Below are positions 21,130-31,015 of a DNA stretch of 64,000 bases, one piece after another. Numbering within the stretch: the stretch's first letter is position 1; every line of letters starts with the position of its first letter. The position numbers were made by a program, and so were the translations under genes. The DNA is from Diploptera punctata (lineage: Eukaryota; Arthropoda; Insecta; Blattodea; Blaberidae): positions 4,578,501-4,642,500 of the forward strand of contig JASPKZ010007797.1 in the NCBI GenBank assembly GCA_030220185.1, given 5' to 3'. Below the pieces are notes generated by a model. It searched no databases. It was given only the letters and a program-made list of their open reading frames with translations, and was not told where the DNA came from.

Positions 21130-21858
21130 TGTTACAAATGGCTTGTCAATTTTCATCATCAACATCACCCATGCAAGTATTAGACCGTGTGGCCTGTTAC
21201 GGTGTCAAAGAGGAATTTTCCATCCAGCGCTTTTTTTGGACGTCCCAGCGATATTTTGCCTTGGGGGCAGTAGCAAAGTATGGCTTTTGGAATTCTATAA
21301 AACGGCATTCATTGAAGATGGGCTTTCCAGTTCTGGTAGTTTTGTATGTGGTGAAGAATGGGTTCTACATCCAACTCTTCCATAATTTCCTCATTTCTTT
21401 TTATGGTCCCACTTTGTGTAGCCTGCTGTACGGCGCATAAATCACATCTCATTTGCTGTTATTTGACTTTCATCTCTTCTTTGTATTGTCCATGTTTCAC
21501 TACCATATCTTAATACTGGTCTTGCGAGAACCTTATAAAGCCGTAATCTTGTGTTCTTCTGTACTAAAGATGGTTTCATTATACTGTTAATTATCCCCAT
21601 TGTTTTTGTAAAATTTGTGATTTTCTTTGATATATCAGCTTCATCTTGAAATGTTAAATTACAACCCAAATAATTAAATTTGTTTACTCGTTCTAAAATT
21701 TCATCATCCAAAACAATTTTGCTAGGTATAGGGTATTTCTCACAAAAGGCCATCACTTTAGTTTTCTTTGCATTGATTTCCATATTGTACCTTCTCGCAA
21801 TTATATTAAAATTGTATATAGAAGAATATTGTAAATCTGTTTCTGTTGGAGCTATTAA
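21130..21858 (-). pseudogene. LINE B, RT C-terminal part
   Basis: The minus strand encodes MEINAKKTKVMAF (RT palm/thumb border), FNYLGCNL, LYKVLARPVLRYGSETW and then a broken tail with a GKISLGRPKKRW-like block. This is the C-terminal half of a LINE protein. The frame continues on the other side of the nested element at 21859-23279. Confidence 0.8.
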
Positions 21859-23279
21859 CCCTTAGAAGACTTGTGGGACAAATTTGTCCATCCAATGTAA
21901 AGCCCCAAAAGACTTAGTGGACATATTTGTCCATGGTATAATCCTTTTTTTTTTTTTTTTAAATATTAAAAAATCCAAAGAATAAAATTCAGGGATGTTA
22001 TCAGTCGTTCAAACTTATTGTGTTATAGTTCAGGTATCCACAGAAGAAAAAAAAAACACAGACAGGTGGCACCTTTTTCACCCCTAATTTTATTTTTGAA
22101 GTGTAATGCAGTAACACAGTAAATTCGTCACATTATTAAAAAAATATATATTTAATAAAGCTACTTACGTTATTTTGGTGGATTCATAATGCAGGATGTC
22201 TTCATCAATCATTTAGAACTGCCCTTTAATATGGTAAGCCCTTGAAAACCCCGATATACACAACCCTACACTGCATTTTTAACACTTTGTAAACAGCACT
22301 GCTTTTTATCTCGGTCGTAACACAATGTATAATTAAATCTGATTGTATAAATTGTAGGCCAATGTTTATCCCTTTCTTCCAAACAAGAAACCCTAGAAGA
22401 TATGTCAAGGTCATTCTACACGTTGTTAGGGGTGGGTGTGTGGGCATCTCTGAAGTTTCGATGTGCCACTCTTGCATGCACCGCGTGATGTCAATAAAGT
22501 GTAACTGTTCAGACTAGTCAAGACAGTAAGGTGAAAAAAATCATTAGTCCAATTTCATTGTTCATCTACTGATAGAATAACTGTAAGCCATTTTTTTTAG
22601 ACCTATCAAGACAGACCAGATAAAGTTTTCTATTATTTTTTGGCTTCAGAATATTTCCATGAGCGTCTCAAAAAATATTTGTGTCGAGTCACTTGTTTCC
22701 TTATGTAAGTAAATAATACGATCTCATTTTACAATAAAAACAGAACTCCACGTGGAGAAAAATAACTCTAATCCTTTCAACACTCTACACTAACTGTGTG
22801 TTTGTATATTTGACGACTGGTATGAGACGTGCTTCAAAACAGTGGTGTGCTGACCTGCAGAGTTTTCCCTATGAGGCAGCAAGTATATACAGTCTCGAAT
22901 TTTGCTTTCTAAGCATGATAAATATTATCAACATATACACACGTGTTCCATTCTGTCTTAGGATATAAGAAGCAGTACAGTCACCTTCATATGGCAAACT
23001 GAGACCTTGTATTATCAAGCCAAAAAAATAGACCTCGTCTCGGAAAAAATTAATATGTAACAAAATTGTCTATTATACGTAAAAATAAATCATGCCATTG
23101 AATAATATACTCTCTTCTGAATAGAATAAAAGTTGTTTTATATTTCTATCTCGAACAGTTTTTCGTAAAAAAAATTTTTTGTTCGTATATGCGCTCTAGT
23201 GTGGATTTAATCACACTTGGGGCATTTAAATTCTGGCCAGCAGCACAGTGGGGAATTTAAATATCCAGGCACTTAAAGG
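21859..23279. mobile_element. piggyBac-like element nested in LINE B
   Basis: This 1421-bp insert is flanked by TTAA on both sides (21855-21858 and 23280-23283). Its ends CCCTTAGAAGACTTG and (inverted) CCTTTAAGTGCCT begin with CCY like piggyBac termini. Removing it and one TTAA restores the uninterrupted LINE frame across ADDFVLIAPTETDLQ. No transposase frame longer than about 80 codons is seen, so it is non-autonomous. Both ends repeat a GACTT-GGACA-ATTTGTCCA motif. Confidence 0.85.
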
Positions 23280-23283
23280 TTAA

Positions 23284-23480
23284 TACAAAATCATCTGCAA
23301 AAAGCAAAGAGTCTATTTTATGGTTTCTATTAATTTTGATAGAACAGTGTCTCATCTGTCGCAAACCTTGGGTGTATTCTATCCATGTATATGAAAAAGA
23401 GCAAGGGCGAGAGGCCACATCCTTGTCTTATGCCCCTATTAATTTCGGTTCATTGTTTGTGTGTTATTGATTCGAACTGA
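23284..23480 (-). pseudogene. LINE B, RT catalytic part
   Basis: The minus strand encodes GIRQGCGLSPLLFFIYMDRI (RT block with RQGCGLSP) and DSLLFADDFVL (the FADD catalytic box). This is the upstream continuation of 21130-21858. The 5' part of the LINE is missing. Confidence 0.8.
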
Positions 23481-23569
23481 AATCAAATTTGTTTTATTGA
23501 TATTGTATAAATTTAATATATGCTGTTGTCAATTTTCATATTATGATTATTTAATTTTTTTTTTTGCAG

Positions 23570-23697
23570 GAAGATGTTGATGCATTTATGGCTCTAGAAG
23601 AAAATGGAGGTGATGTAGATAAAGTACTTAAAAGACTGGATGAACAGCACAGCAAGTATAAGTTCATGGAATATAATCTGATTTCAAAGAGAAGACG
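23570..23697 (+). CDS. Vbp1: Prefoldin subunit 3, exon 2
   Basis: The exon encodes EDVDAFMALEENGGDVDKVL and then KRLDEQHSKYKFMEYNLISK up to RR (residues 28-70). The family has LKKLDEQYQKYKFMELNL at this position, the start of the first long coiled-coil helix. The acceptor is TTTTTTTTTTTTGCAG and the donor CG|GTAAGA. The exon ends two bases into a codon, completed by exon 3. Confidence 0.97.
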
Positions 23698-23829
23698 GTA
23701 AGAAAATCTCCATTTACACTGTATTAGGAAGCTAGTAAACAAATTGTGTTGTATTCTTTATATAATCCACTTTTGTATAGAGTTATTTAAGTGTTCTTGA
23801 TGAGTTTATCAAACTTATTCCATCTAGTG

Positions 23830-24232
23830 TCGGCCACGGTGGACTAGTGATTTTGTTCCTTGTCTTTATTCCCGAGGGTTGCAGGTTCAAACCTGGCCGG
23901 GTCTATGGATTTTTTAAGGTGGAAAAATCCGAGAAGCAAGGCCTCTGAGAAGGACTTTATAAAGCTGTGGGTCCTGAGTCTGAAGATTTTCATGATCATA
24001 AAAGATCCTTTAACCTGAATAAAGAGACCTCTAAGCAAAATTTATTGACATCAGGGTCCTTGTTATACCTTAGTTGCCTGTTACATGTCTCATTGGGTCA
24101 GTGTGTTGACCGCATGCCATCTATGACATTTGTGAGTAATTAAGGTAACTAAAAATTAACTTGGTCTAGTAACTCCTTACAAAGGAGAGGTTATGACTCA
24201 ACAATGAGCTACACCATTATAGATAGATAGAT
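23830..24232 (+). mobile_element. SINE-2, tRNA-derived, full copy with target duplication
   Basis: The head GGTGGACTAGTGATTTTG and the B box GGTTCAAACCTGG are tRNA-like. The body contains GGAAAAATCCGAGAAGCAAG, and the tail ends in GATA repeats. The 13-bp duplication ATTCCATCTAGTG flanks it (23817-23829 and 24233-24245). Partial copies are at 34063-34440, 50690-50935 and 28525-28700. Confidence 0.88.
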
Positions 24233-24426
24233 ATTCCATCTAGTGGTGGATTACAGTAATTATCCTACCTACATAACTTAATATGTGTTTGACTTTTTTC
24301 ATTACGTAAAATCTGATGCAATATCTTTTTATATTTAATAAATTGAGTTAGATGTTTACAACTCAATTTATTCATTATAAGAAACCTCATAGTGTCAATT
24401 CCTTTAAATATTAATGAAAATCTTTT

Positions 24427-24560
24427 TATCATCATCAATGCAAGTATTAGGCCATGTGGCCTTTTAATGGTCTCAAAGAGGAATTTTCCAGCCGAGACTT
24501 GGTTTGAGTCTTGAAAGCAAATGTAAATTTTTTGCCCAATGAGTTACTGACCCAGAGGAG
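24427..24560 (-). pseudogene. LINE B 3' end fragment
   Basis: It matches 21150-21230: GCAAGTATTAGGCCATGTGG and GAGGAATTTTCCAGCC are the reversed LINE B tail. Confidence 0.55.
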
Positions 24561-24879
24561 TATTATTGTGAGGTTCCCACTATTGTAACATTTCCTCTAC
24601 ATTAAGGTGATGTGTTTATACCGCAGTCCTCAGAGTCTCATTTGTAATAGTAGGTTGCACCACGAGCAGGTTGAGGATGAGATTCGGATAGGAGAGGTGA
24701 TGAAAAACACATCACTATCCCTTGCAAAATCTTTTTATATTACTTATTATGAGTTAGTTATTTTGACTCACCTCATATATATATTTTTTTGAGTAAAAAA
24801 TAATTAACTTATAATAATCAAAAGAAACCTCCTAGTGTTATTTCCTACAAATATTAAATAAATAATCTTTTTATGTTAC

Positions 24880-25065
24880 TTAATAAATTGGAAACATCAT
24901 CTAGAAAGAATGAGTTCAAATCGGATCCCCAAAGCTGTTTATAATTATATACCAAGAGGACGAAGATCACTGGGGCGTCCTATGAAACGCTGGAGGGAAA
25001 ATTTTCTATAGGATCGTAACAGGCCTTGGCCTGATACTTGGAAGGAAGAAGAAGAAGATGTTACT
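24880..25065 (+). pseudogene. LINE C-terminal fragment
   Basis: The plus strand encodes NWKHHLERMSSNRIPKAVYN and GRRSLGRPMKRWRENFL, the LINE tail motif, followed by the 3' end GAAGAAGAAGAAG. A near-identical reverse copy is at 42808-43060, and a short piece at 45643-45705. Confidence 0.7.
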
Positions 25066-25189
25066 TAATCTCTTTGTTTGGATGTAGTTTATTTTGATAG
25101 GGTTGTTGACACTGTAAATGTTCAAATATAAAAAGACCCATAGAGTTTATGATTGGATAAGAATTAATATAGTCTTGCATATTAATTTT

Positions 25190-25330
25190 ATCACTTCTCA
25201 CAAAAAAAAAACTTTTATTTGAAGAGAAAAAAATATGTCTGAATCGGGATTCGAATCCGATGTCTCTGGTTCTGTACACCAGTGCTCTAAATTGCTGAGC
25301 TACTGGCTTTCAACTCAAACACATGCTATT
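25190..25330 (-). mobile_element. SINE-6 (tRNA-like), split by LINE A
   Basis: Reversed, it has the D-arm-like GCTCAGCAATTTAGAGC and the B box GGATTCGAATCC, next to the family flank TTTGAAGAGAAAAA. It resumes after the LINE insertion at 26344-26460 (TTATATGAATTC-GAGGCTATGA). Confidence 0.65.
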
Positions 25331-26334
25331 ACTTACTTACTCACTGGCACTATCGAACCCGTAGGTTCATGGCCGCACGGACATAAGCTCTCCATACATC
25401 CCTATCCTGAGCTAATGCTTTCCAATCATTCCCTGTATAATCTACTTCCCTCAAATCATAGTTAATGTTGTTCTCCCACCTCATTCTTGGTCTACCAACT
25501 GGGCGTTTTCCTTCTGGCTTTCCTACAAGAAGTTTCCATGCACGTCTTTCATTCCCCATACGCGCAACATGTCCTGCCCATCGCAGTCTACGGGACTTAA
25601 CTGTTCTTATTATATCTGGCCTCCTATAAAGACCATGTAGTTCATTGTTATGTAGTCTTCTCCATTCACCTGGTCTGTTCATCTCTCTTTGGTCCAAAAA
25701 TTTTCCTAAGAACTTTATTCTCAAATACTCGTAATCTCCTTTCCTCCCTTAAAGTAAGAGTCCATGTTTCGCACCCATATAATATAACTGGTAGAAATAA
25801 TAGTTTTATATATTTTCAGCTTAACATTTTTTGAAAGGAGTTGGGAACATCAAAAATCTCTGCATGCATGCATAATAGCATGCATTTCCAGAATTGAGCC
25901 TATGTATAATTTCTTTGTGCATCTCATTCCTATTTGTGATTATTGTTCCTAGGTATTTGAATTCAAGCCAATTCCTCAAAATTTCCCTCATTTGTCATTA
26001 GCTGTCCATTTCCATTATATAATGTATTTCTACGTGTGACCATATATTTAGTTTTACTGATATTTACTTCCAGTCCTAATTTCTTAGTGTTACTCAATAG
26101 TGTGTGCGTGTTGGCCTTTAGTATCTCCTCGCTATCGGCCAGTAGTACTACATCATCAGCATAAACTAACAGCTTATTAATACCATTCAGTTGTAGGCCT
26201 TCCTCATTCTCTAAAGATTTAATGGCATGCTCTAGTACAAAATTAAATAGTAGAGGAGATAGTGCATCTCCTTGCTTCAACCCATTCTGGATTTCAAAAG
26301 TTTCTGAAAACTGTTTGCCTACACGCACCCTACT
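25331..26334 (-). mobile_element. LINE A, 5'-truncated insertion with target duplication
   Basis: On the minus strand it runs from within the RT domain (SRVRVGKQF, the NGLKQGDALSPLLF block, LLVYADDVVLLAD) to the tail RRLRWAGHVARM and GKRPVGRPRMRWENNINYDL, ending in an AGTAAGTAAGT tail. A 9-bp duplication CATGCTATT flanks it (25322-25330 and 26335-26343). Frames are broken at a few points. It is about 97% alike to the copy at 45740-47181 by eye. The catalytic YADD box is intact, but the N-terminal endonuclease is absent. Confidence 0.88.
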
Positions 26335-26689
26335 CATGCTATTTCTCTCCTTTATATGAATTCACACACCGAGGCTATGAACTTTTCATTCTATATGCTA
26401 TCTAGCAGCTTCTTCAACAAGAAGATAAATTTGTCTTTTGGTGAGAAGTGATAAATTTAATATTTAAGAATTAAAATAAGCTTAACTGGTTATAAATGTG
26501 GCATTAATTCTCAATACATTTTTTGATCTTATATTTTGATCCCATAGAACATCATTTAATTTTGTTATTCCAGATTTACCCTTATTTATCTTTTCAATAA
26601 TTTCACCATCATGATTTCTGTCTTTATTCATTTTTTTCCCCCAAATACACATATTTGTCACGTGTTTTTATTTTGTTTTTTCTAGTCCA

Positions 26690-27130
26690 CTTTTTGTATT
26701 AGGAATATTCCATAATACAGTGTTTTTCTTTCAACCCAAAGTGATTTGTCGCCAGAGGTTCCTGTAAAGCATCTTCTTCCCTCAAATCTCTAGCTTCCAT
26801 ACTTCTCCTCACTCCATCTATCCAATGTTCTCTAGGTCTGCCTCTTCCATCAGCTTTTCAATCAAGGATCTTCTTTGGTATTTTATCTTCTTCCATTCTT
26901 AGGAGATATCCATACCATTTCAAACGTTTTTCTTCTATTTTTTTTCTAATATGTTTTTTCAACTTACATAATTTTCCTTATTGTGCTGTTTCTGACTTCA
27001 TCCCTTCTTGAAATTCTTGTCGATCACCTCCAAAAATCCATTTCTGCTAACAGCTTGTTGGCTTGTTTTCTACTTACTGTCCAGGTTTTGGATCCACATA
27101 ATAAAATGCTTTGTAACAGAACTTGAAATA
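26690..27130 (-). pseudogene. LINE C-terminal fragment
   Basis: The minus strand encodes GRGRPREHWIDGVRRSMEAR with DLREEDALQEPLATNHFG-like sequence, a LINE tail. The upstream part (VDR, WILEVIDKNFKKG) is broken. It ends about 65 bp before prefoldin exon 3. Confidence 0.55.
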
Positions 27131-27194
27131 TAGTTTCTAGTCCATTTTATTGTAGCAATATGACATTGACTGTTGTTGTGTGATGTTTATATAG

Positions 27195-27360
27195 GTTGAA
27201 GGTACAAATCCCAGACCTGGAGAACTCGCTGGACATGATAAAGTTACTGCAGAAGAGATGTGATAATCCTACAGACATTGAATCTCAGTTCATGCTTTCT
27301 GAACAAGTTTATGTTAAGGCTGTCGTTCCTCCGACAGATAGAGTTTGTCTATGGCTTGGG
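27195..27360 (+). CDS. Vbp1: Prefoldin subunit 3, exon 3
   Basis: The exon encodes residues 70-125: LKVQIPDLENSLDMIKLLQK continuing to VYVKAVVPPTDRVCLWLG. The PPTD-VCLWLGANVMLEY block is the hallmark of this subunit: it forms the beta-hairpin of the prefoldin base and here spans the exon 3/4 join. The acceptor is TATATAG and the donor GTAAGT at 27361. It ends in phase 0, so any downstream exon beginning in phase 0 can follow, including the two alternative candidates at 35713 and 38201. Confidence 0.97.
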
Positions 27361-27495
27361 GTAAGTATTCAGCCTCACCTCCATTCTTCTCTATTTGTAG
27401 CGTCCCTTTCCAAGTTCCTGCTACTTCTTCCATCCAAACCATTTCTTCCTTGGTTTACTGACTCATGTATTTCTATACAGTTTTCCTCTTAATGA

Positions 27496-27831
27496 GTTCC
27501 GCACCATAGCCGAATGGTTAAGGCAAGAAGCCTTGGCGCAGAGCTATGGGACTTGCGCTGGTTCGAGTCCCCATGGGGGAAGAAATTTTTCTCATGGAAT
27601 GTTGGCGGAGCCCATCCAGCATCATGAGGCATTTGGGTAGCTACAATAAGTAGCAACTCCAGGTTGAGAAGACCAGCTATAACAGCCGGGAGACCCAACA
27701 TGCTGACCACATGTCACCCCTACACTGGCTAGATGATCATCTATCTCTGTGATTAACACATGTGGATGTGAGGCCAGCAGACAGCTGGTAGACCAAGGGC
27801 TTTCTAGGCCTGTTGTGCTTGGAGTTTTTTT
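27496..27831 (+). mobile_element. SINE-1 with target duplication
   Basis: This is the only plus-strand SINE-1: head CATAGCCGAATGGTTAAGGC, B box GGTTCGAGTCC. A 15-bp near-perfect duplication TTTTCCTCTTAATGA / TTTTCCTTTTAATGA flanks it (27481-27495 and 27832-27846). Confidence 0.85.
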
Positions 27832-27892
27832 TTTTCCTTTTAATGATTGATTGCCCACTGCAATCTTCTCAGTTTGACTATTTTTATTATGT

Positions 27893-28080
27893 CCACTGCT
27901 GTGGTCTTGAGATAGTATGCTACCTTGTCACACAATGGGCCTGGGTTCGATCCCTGGTCAGATCAAGTTTCTTGGGTGAGGTCTCTTTTAGGATTTTTCC
28001 TTACTTGCAAGACAAATGTCAGGAAAGGCCAAAACGGTCCCCGAACATCATCTGGCCATCATAATCATCATTCATATTTG
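27893..28080 (+). mobile_element. SINE-3
   Basis: Head GCTGTGGTCTTGAGATAGTA, B box GGGTTCGATCC, and the body GACAAATGTCAGGAAAGGCC to CATCTGGCCATCA. Confidence 0.8.
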
Positions 28081-28084
28081 CCTT

Positions 28085-28270
28085 AGATTAAGCTTAGAAT
28101 TAAGGACTCTCGGGCGCACCACTATCATCATCCATCATATCATTGGGGCAGCGTAACCCTGCCTTACAGGGCCCCACCCTCAGAAGTGGATTACAGATTA
28201 TGCCAATGTCAGGAGAGAAGACCAGAAATGTCAAAATGACAACCTGGTGCATTGAATTAAAAAAAAAACT
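28085..28270 (+). mobile_element. SINE-4 fragment
   Basis: It carries the SINE-4 body from AGAATTAAGGACTCTCGGGC through GGGGCAGCGTAACCCTGCC to the A-rich tail. Confidence 0.75.
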
Positions 28271-28524
28271 TTTTATTATGGTTGGTGGATTGTTTTTAGG
28301 AAGCTAATCTCAAACTTTAAAACATTCAATTTCACTGCTTCTTCATATGAGGAGGAGGAGGAGGACAAGTGTCCTTAAAACTGTGATTAGAAGAAAAATG
28401 TGTGAGACAAAAAAAAATGAAAACTGGTAAAAGTGTATTTTTAATAAATTTGTTACAAGCTGTAGCGATGTTAATTTCAGATTAAACCATTTATTTGCAC
28501 CTGGTTGCAAAGTTATGATTTGAC

Positions 28525-28705
28525 TTCAGCTACTCCACACAAGTCTTGGGTTGAAATCTAGCCAGAATCGATGAATTTTTGGAATGGAAAAATCCAGAGG
28601 ACAAATCATTAGGGAGGGACTACAAGCTGTGGGTCCTGAGCCTGAAGATTTTTGGGCTTGTAAAGAAACCTCAACCCTAAATTAGTGTCTCTAAGCAAAT
28701 AATCA
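28525..28705 (+). mobile_element. SINE-2 fragment
   Basis: The body GGAATGGAAAAATCCAGAGG, GCTGTGGGTCCTGAGCCTGA and TCTAAGCAAAT matches SINE-2. The head is degraded. Confidence 0.65.
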
Positions 28706-28753
28706 AATGAATCGTGAATTCTTCTTACCTCATACATCTATGTTTTTTTAACA

Positions 28754-28800
28754 CAGAACTACATTATCGGAAAAAATATATTTTCCATCCTCAGCTGTTT
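28754..28800 (-). ncRNA. Degenerate hammerhead ribozyme, PLE family G
   Basis: The core CUGAGGA (28794-28788) is followed by a GGAAAA/UUUUCC stem II, then GAUA instead of GAAA. CUGU after the predicted cleavage site pairs with ACAG before the core. The A14 change should abolish activity. Confidence 0.45.
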
Positions 28801-29060
28801 TCACGACTCTTAATTTTTTCTTTTGCCGGTAATTTTCCAAACTGCCATCAGGTGTACTTTTGAAGAACTTTGTAATCAAACTTGGTTTGTCTGGAACTTC
28901 GAAGTTCATGGTTCTAGTATGTTTTTTTCTTTTTTTTTTGAATGTATGTCTTTTCCCAAACTGTTAATTCCAAAGGTTTAGATAGATATTTCAAAAGTTT
29001 TGCGTTTTTCAATCCTATATGATTCTCTAAAATTTTTCAATTTCACCATTTTTTATGTTT

Positions 29061-29495
29061 CTAAGGTGTTCTTTTTTTGCGAGTTTCTAAGTTCCTTTTT
29101 GTTTTTCCTATATATACTTTATTGCAATATTTGCAATTAATTTGATAAATGCGAGTTTTTATTGTCTGGGTGTTAACTTTTTTATTAGTTAATATAAGAT
29201 TACCCAGGCTGAATTTGTTAATCGGAGCCAATGTTCTATTAAATTTTTTGAAAATCTTTTGAAATTTGTTATCAACTTGTGGATGGTAAGTAAATTTCTT
29301 GAATTTTTCATCTTTCTTGGAATTATGTTGCAGAGTGGTGTATTCATGTAACCTTTTTTGTTGTTTAAATTTCTTTAATTTCTTTTTTATTATGTCTTCA
29401 TCAAAACCATTTATGTCTTTCATGTCTTTTGGGTTAAATGGCCGTGGTCTTGTTTTCTTAACACTCAACGTTTCGTCTACTACTGTGGTAGACAT
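29061..29495 (-). pseudogene. PLE family G endonuclease frame
   Basis: This 144-residue frame holds the PLE linker (LAPINKFSLGNLILTNKKVN) and the GIY-YIG domain start (RIYQINCKYCNKVYIGKTKR). It is cut off by a frame break just before the catalytic arginine helix. The first block, VVDETLSVKK, may belong to a different PLE joined here. Confidence 0.75.
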
Positions 29496-29499
29496 CCTC

Positions 29500-29990
29500 A
29501 GGAGATTCTGCGTGCTCTATGACCTCTTAACTCAACTGTCGGCTGCAGACTGGCTGTGCGTTGGAAATTGTGTCATTATTTATAGGTGAGAATACATGAA
29601 CACAAGAGAAACTGTAGGTTGAAACAAATTGAAAAATCATCTGTTATGGAATACTTAGTGAATAATAAAGAACATTCCTTTAACAAGAAAGAAGAAACCA
29701 TGAAGATTAATAAAATTTGGATCCTGGCACTATATAACATGAGAATAAAACCTATGACTTACGCCAGTGACAACCAATAAAAAAATAGCTCTAAAGTAAT
29801 GGACCGTATAGAAAACATCACCACCCAAAACTCACCTATAAATAAGGACATGATTTCAAACGCACAGCCAGTCTGCACCCGACAATTGAAGAGTTAGGAG
29901 GTTATAGAGCATGCAGAATCTTCTGAGGATGTCTACCGAGTAGTAGACGAAACGTTGAGTGTTAAAAAACCCGAAGACATGAATCAAGAC
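29500..29990 (+). pseudogene. Fragment of a second PLE lineage (GIY-YIG tail)
   Basis: The plus-strand frame VRIHEHKRNCRLKQIEKSSV (29586-29780) resembles the C-terminal half of a GIY-YIG endonuclease (arginine followed by EH). On both sides lie inverted copies of a block GACGAAACGTTGAGTGTTAA (about 29460 and 29945). Confidence 0.5.
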
Positions 29991-29999
29991 ACCTGCCAT

Positions 30000-30440
30000 G
30001 AAAGTCTACAATTTTACATAAAAAACCATTTATGTTAGCTATGTGTACAGTATAATTATATTCATTCTCAAAATCCTCTACATTAAGTGGAATATTTATT
30101 AATCTGTGTAATAGAATGTTGAAAATTGCATGTTTATGTGAAACATGATTAAAACCTGAAGATTTTATGCAGTTATCAGTATGAGCGTCATTCCTATAAA
30201 TATTAAATTAAATTCTTTGCAGTTGCTCATTTCTTATTAGGTACAAGTCTAAAAGTGGGATCTTGTTATCTTGTTCTATTTCAATAGTGAATTTCACCAA
30301 TTCATCTTGAAGATTAAGCAATTTTAATGCATCTTGAATGTATTTTGAATTGATTACAGAGATAATATCATCCACATATCTATACCAACACTTAAAAATC
30401 CATGGGTAAGCATTGGTGATATGACAAATTAAAAAAATTT
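30000..30440 (-). pseudogene. PLE reverse-transcriptase fragment
   Basis: With frame breaks the minus strand reads WYRYVDDIISVINSKYIQDA (the YVDD catalytic box), then IPLLDLYLIRNE and KHAIFNILLHRLINIPL, the order seen in Penelope-type RTs. It is the only RT core of a PLE seen here besides a degraded one at 37340-37690. Confidence 0.7.
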
Positions 30441-30785
30441 AAACAAAAAGGTTACATGAATACACCACTCTGCAACATAATTCCAAGAAAGATGAAAAAT
30501 TCATGAAATTTACTTACCATCCAGAAGTTAATAACAAATTTCAAAAGATTAAAAAAAATGTAATATTGGCTCTGATTAACAAATTCAGCCTGGGTAATCT
30601 TCGGTCAACTAATAAAAAAGTTAACACCCAGACAATAAAAACTCACATTTATCAAATTAATTGCAAATATTGCAATAAAGTATATATAGGAAAAACAAAA
30701 AGGAACTTAGACACTCACAAAAAAGAACACTTTAGAAACATAAAAAATGGTGAAATTGAAAAAGAAGCTAACTTTTGAAACATCT
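30440..30785 (+). pseudogene. PLE endonuclease fragment, plus strand
   Basis: It encodes KVNTQTIKTHIYQINCKYCN and KVYIGKTKRNLDTHKKEHFR, the GIY-YIG region of family G, in an orientation opposite to 28715-29500. It stops after KKEHFRNIKNGEIEKEA. Confidence 0.75.
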
Positions 30786-30789
30786 ATCT

Positions 30790-31015
30790 AAACCAAATTT
30801 TTTTGAATCTGGAATCATCTTACCTCAATTTAATGTTGATTTGTTCTCGAACATGTTTTGATATAATCTTCTATATCGTCTTCAGCTTTCCCAGACTGAT
30901 GAGTTTTATGTTGTGAACCCTGGATGTCAATATCAGCTCCCTCTTCCGGCCGGCCGAAGAACCTCCAAACTAGGTCACGTTCAGCAGGAATTTCAAAATT
31001 AATAACCATTGATGT
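30790..31015 (-). mobile_element. Penelope-like element, family C, 3' end
   Basis: The minus strand encodes the tail NFEIPAERDLVWRFFGRPEE and SGKAEDDIEDYIKTCSRTNQ. It carries the family C terminal fold (core CUGAAGA at 30885-30879, followed by AAAA in place of GAAA) and the end TTGAGGTAAGATG. Confidence 0.75.

Larger units (their letters stand above)
13772..23569 (+). other. Prefoldin subunit 3 intron 1 (9.8 kb)
   Basis: It runs from the GTAAGT donor to the acceptor TTTTTGCAG. It holds the repeat cluster at 14.0-16.8 kb, SINE-1, a LINE remnant, a Tigger-like element, PLE family E and a LINE with a nested piggyBac-like element. The gap 19640-19850 shows nothing recognised. Confidence 0.9.
23698..27194 (+). 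other. Prefoldin subunit 3 intron 2 (3.5 kb)
   Basis: Bounded by GTAAGA and TATATAG. It holds SINE-2, LINE fragments, SINE-6 and a 5'-truncated LINE A. The 26460-26690 stretch is AT-rich with nothing recognised. Confidence 0.9.
28715..29500 (-). mobile_element. Penelope-like element, family G, 5'-truncated
   Basis: From its right end, the minus strand encodes VVDETLSVKKTRPRPFNPKD, a linker, then RIYQINCKYCNKVYIGKTKR (GIY-YIG), and, after a frame break near 29060, the tail FFKSTPDGSLENY ending TAEDGKYIFSDNVVLC. The reverse transcriptase is missing. A ribozyme-like fold ends it. Confidence 0.8.

Noticed and set aside
22226..23063. Small minus-strand frames inside the TTAA element (64-83 residues)
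   Set aside because: They match no transposase block and have no shared codon pattern; probably chance frames.
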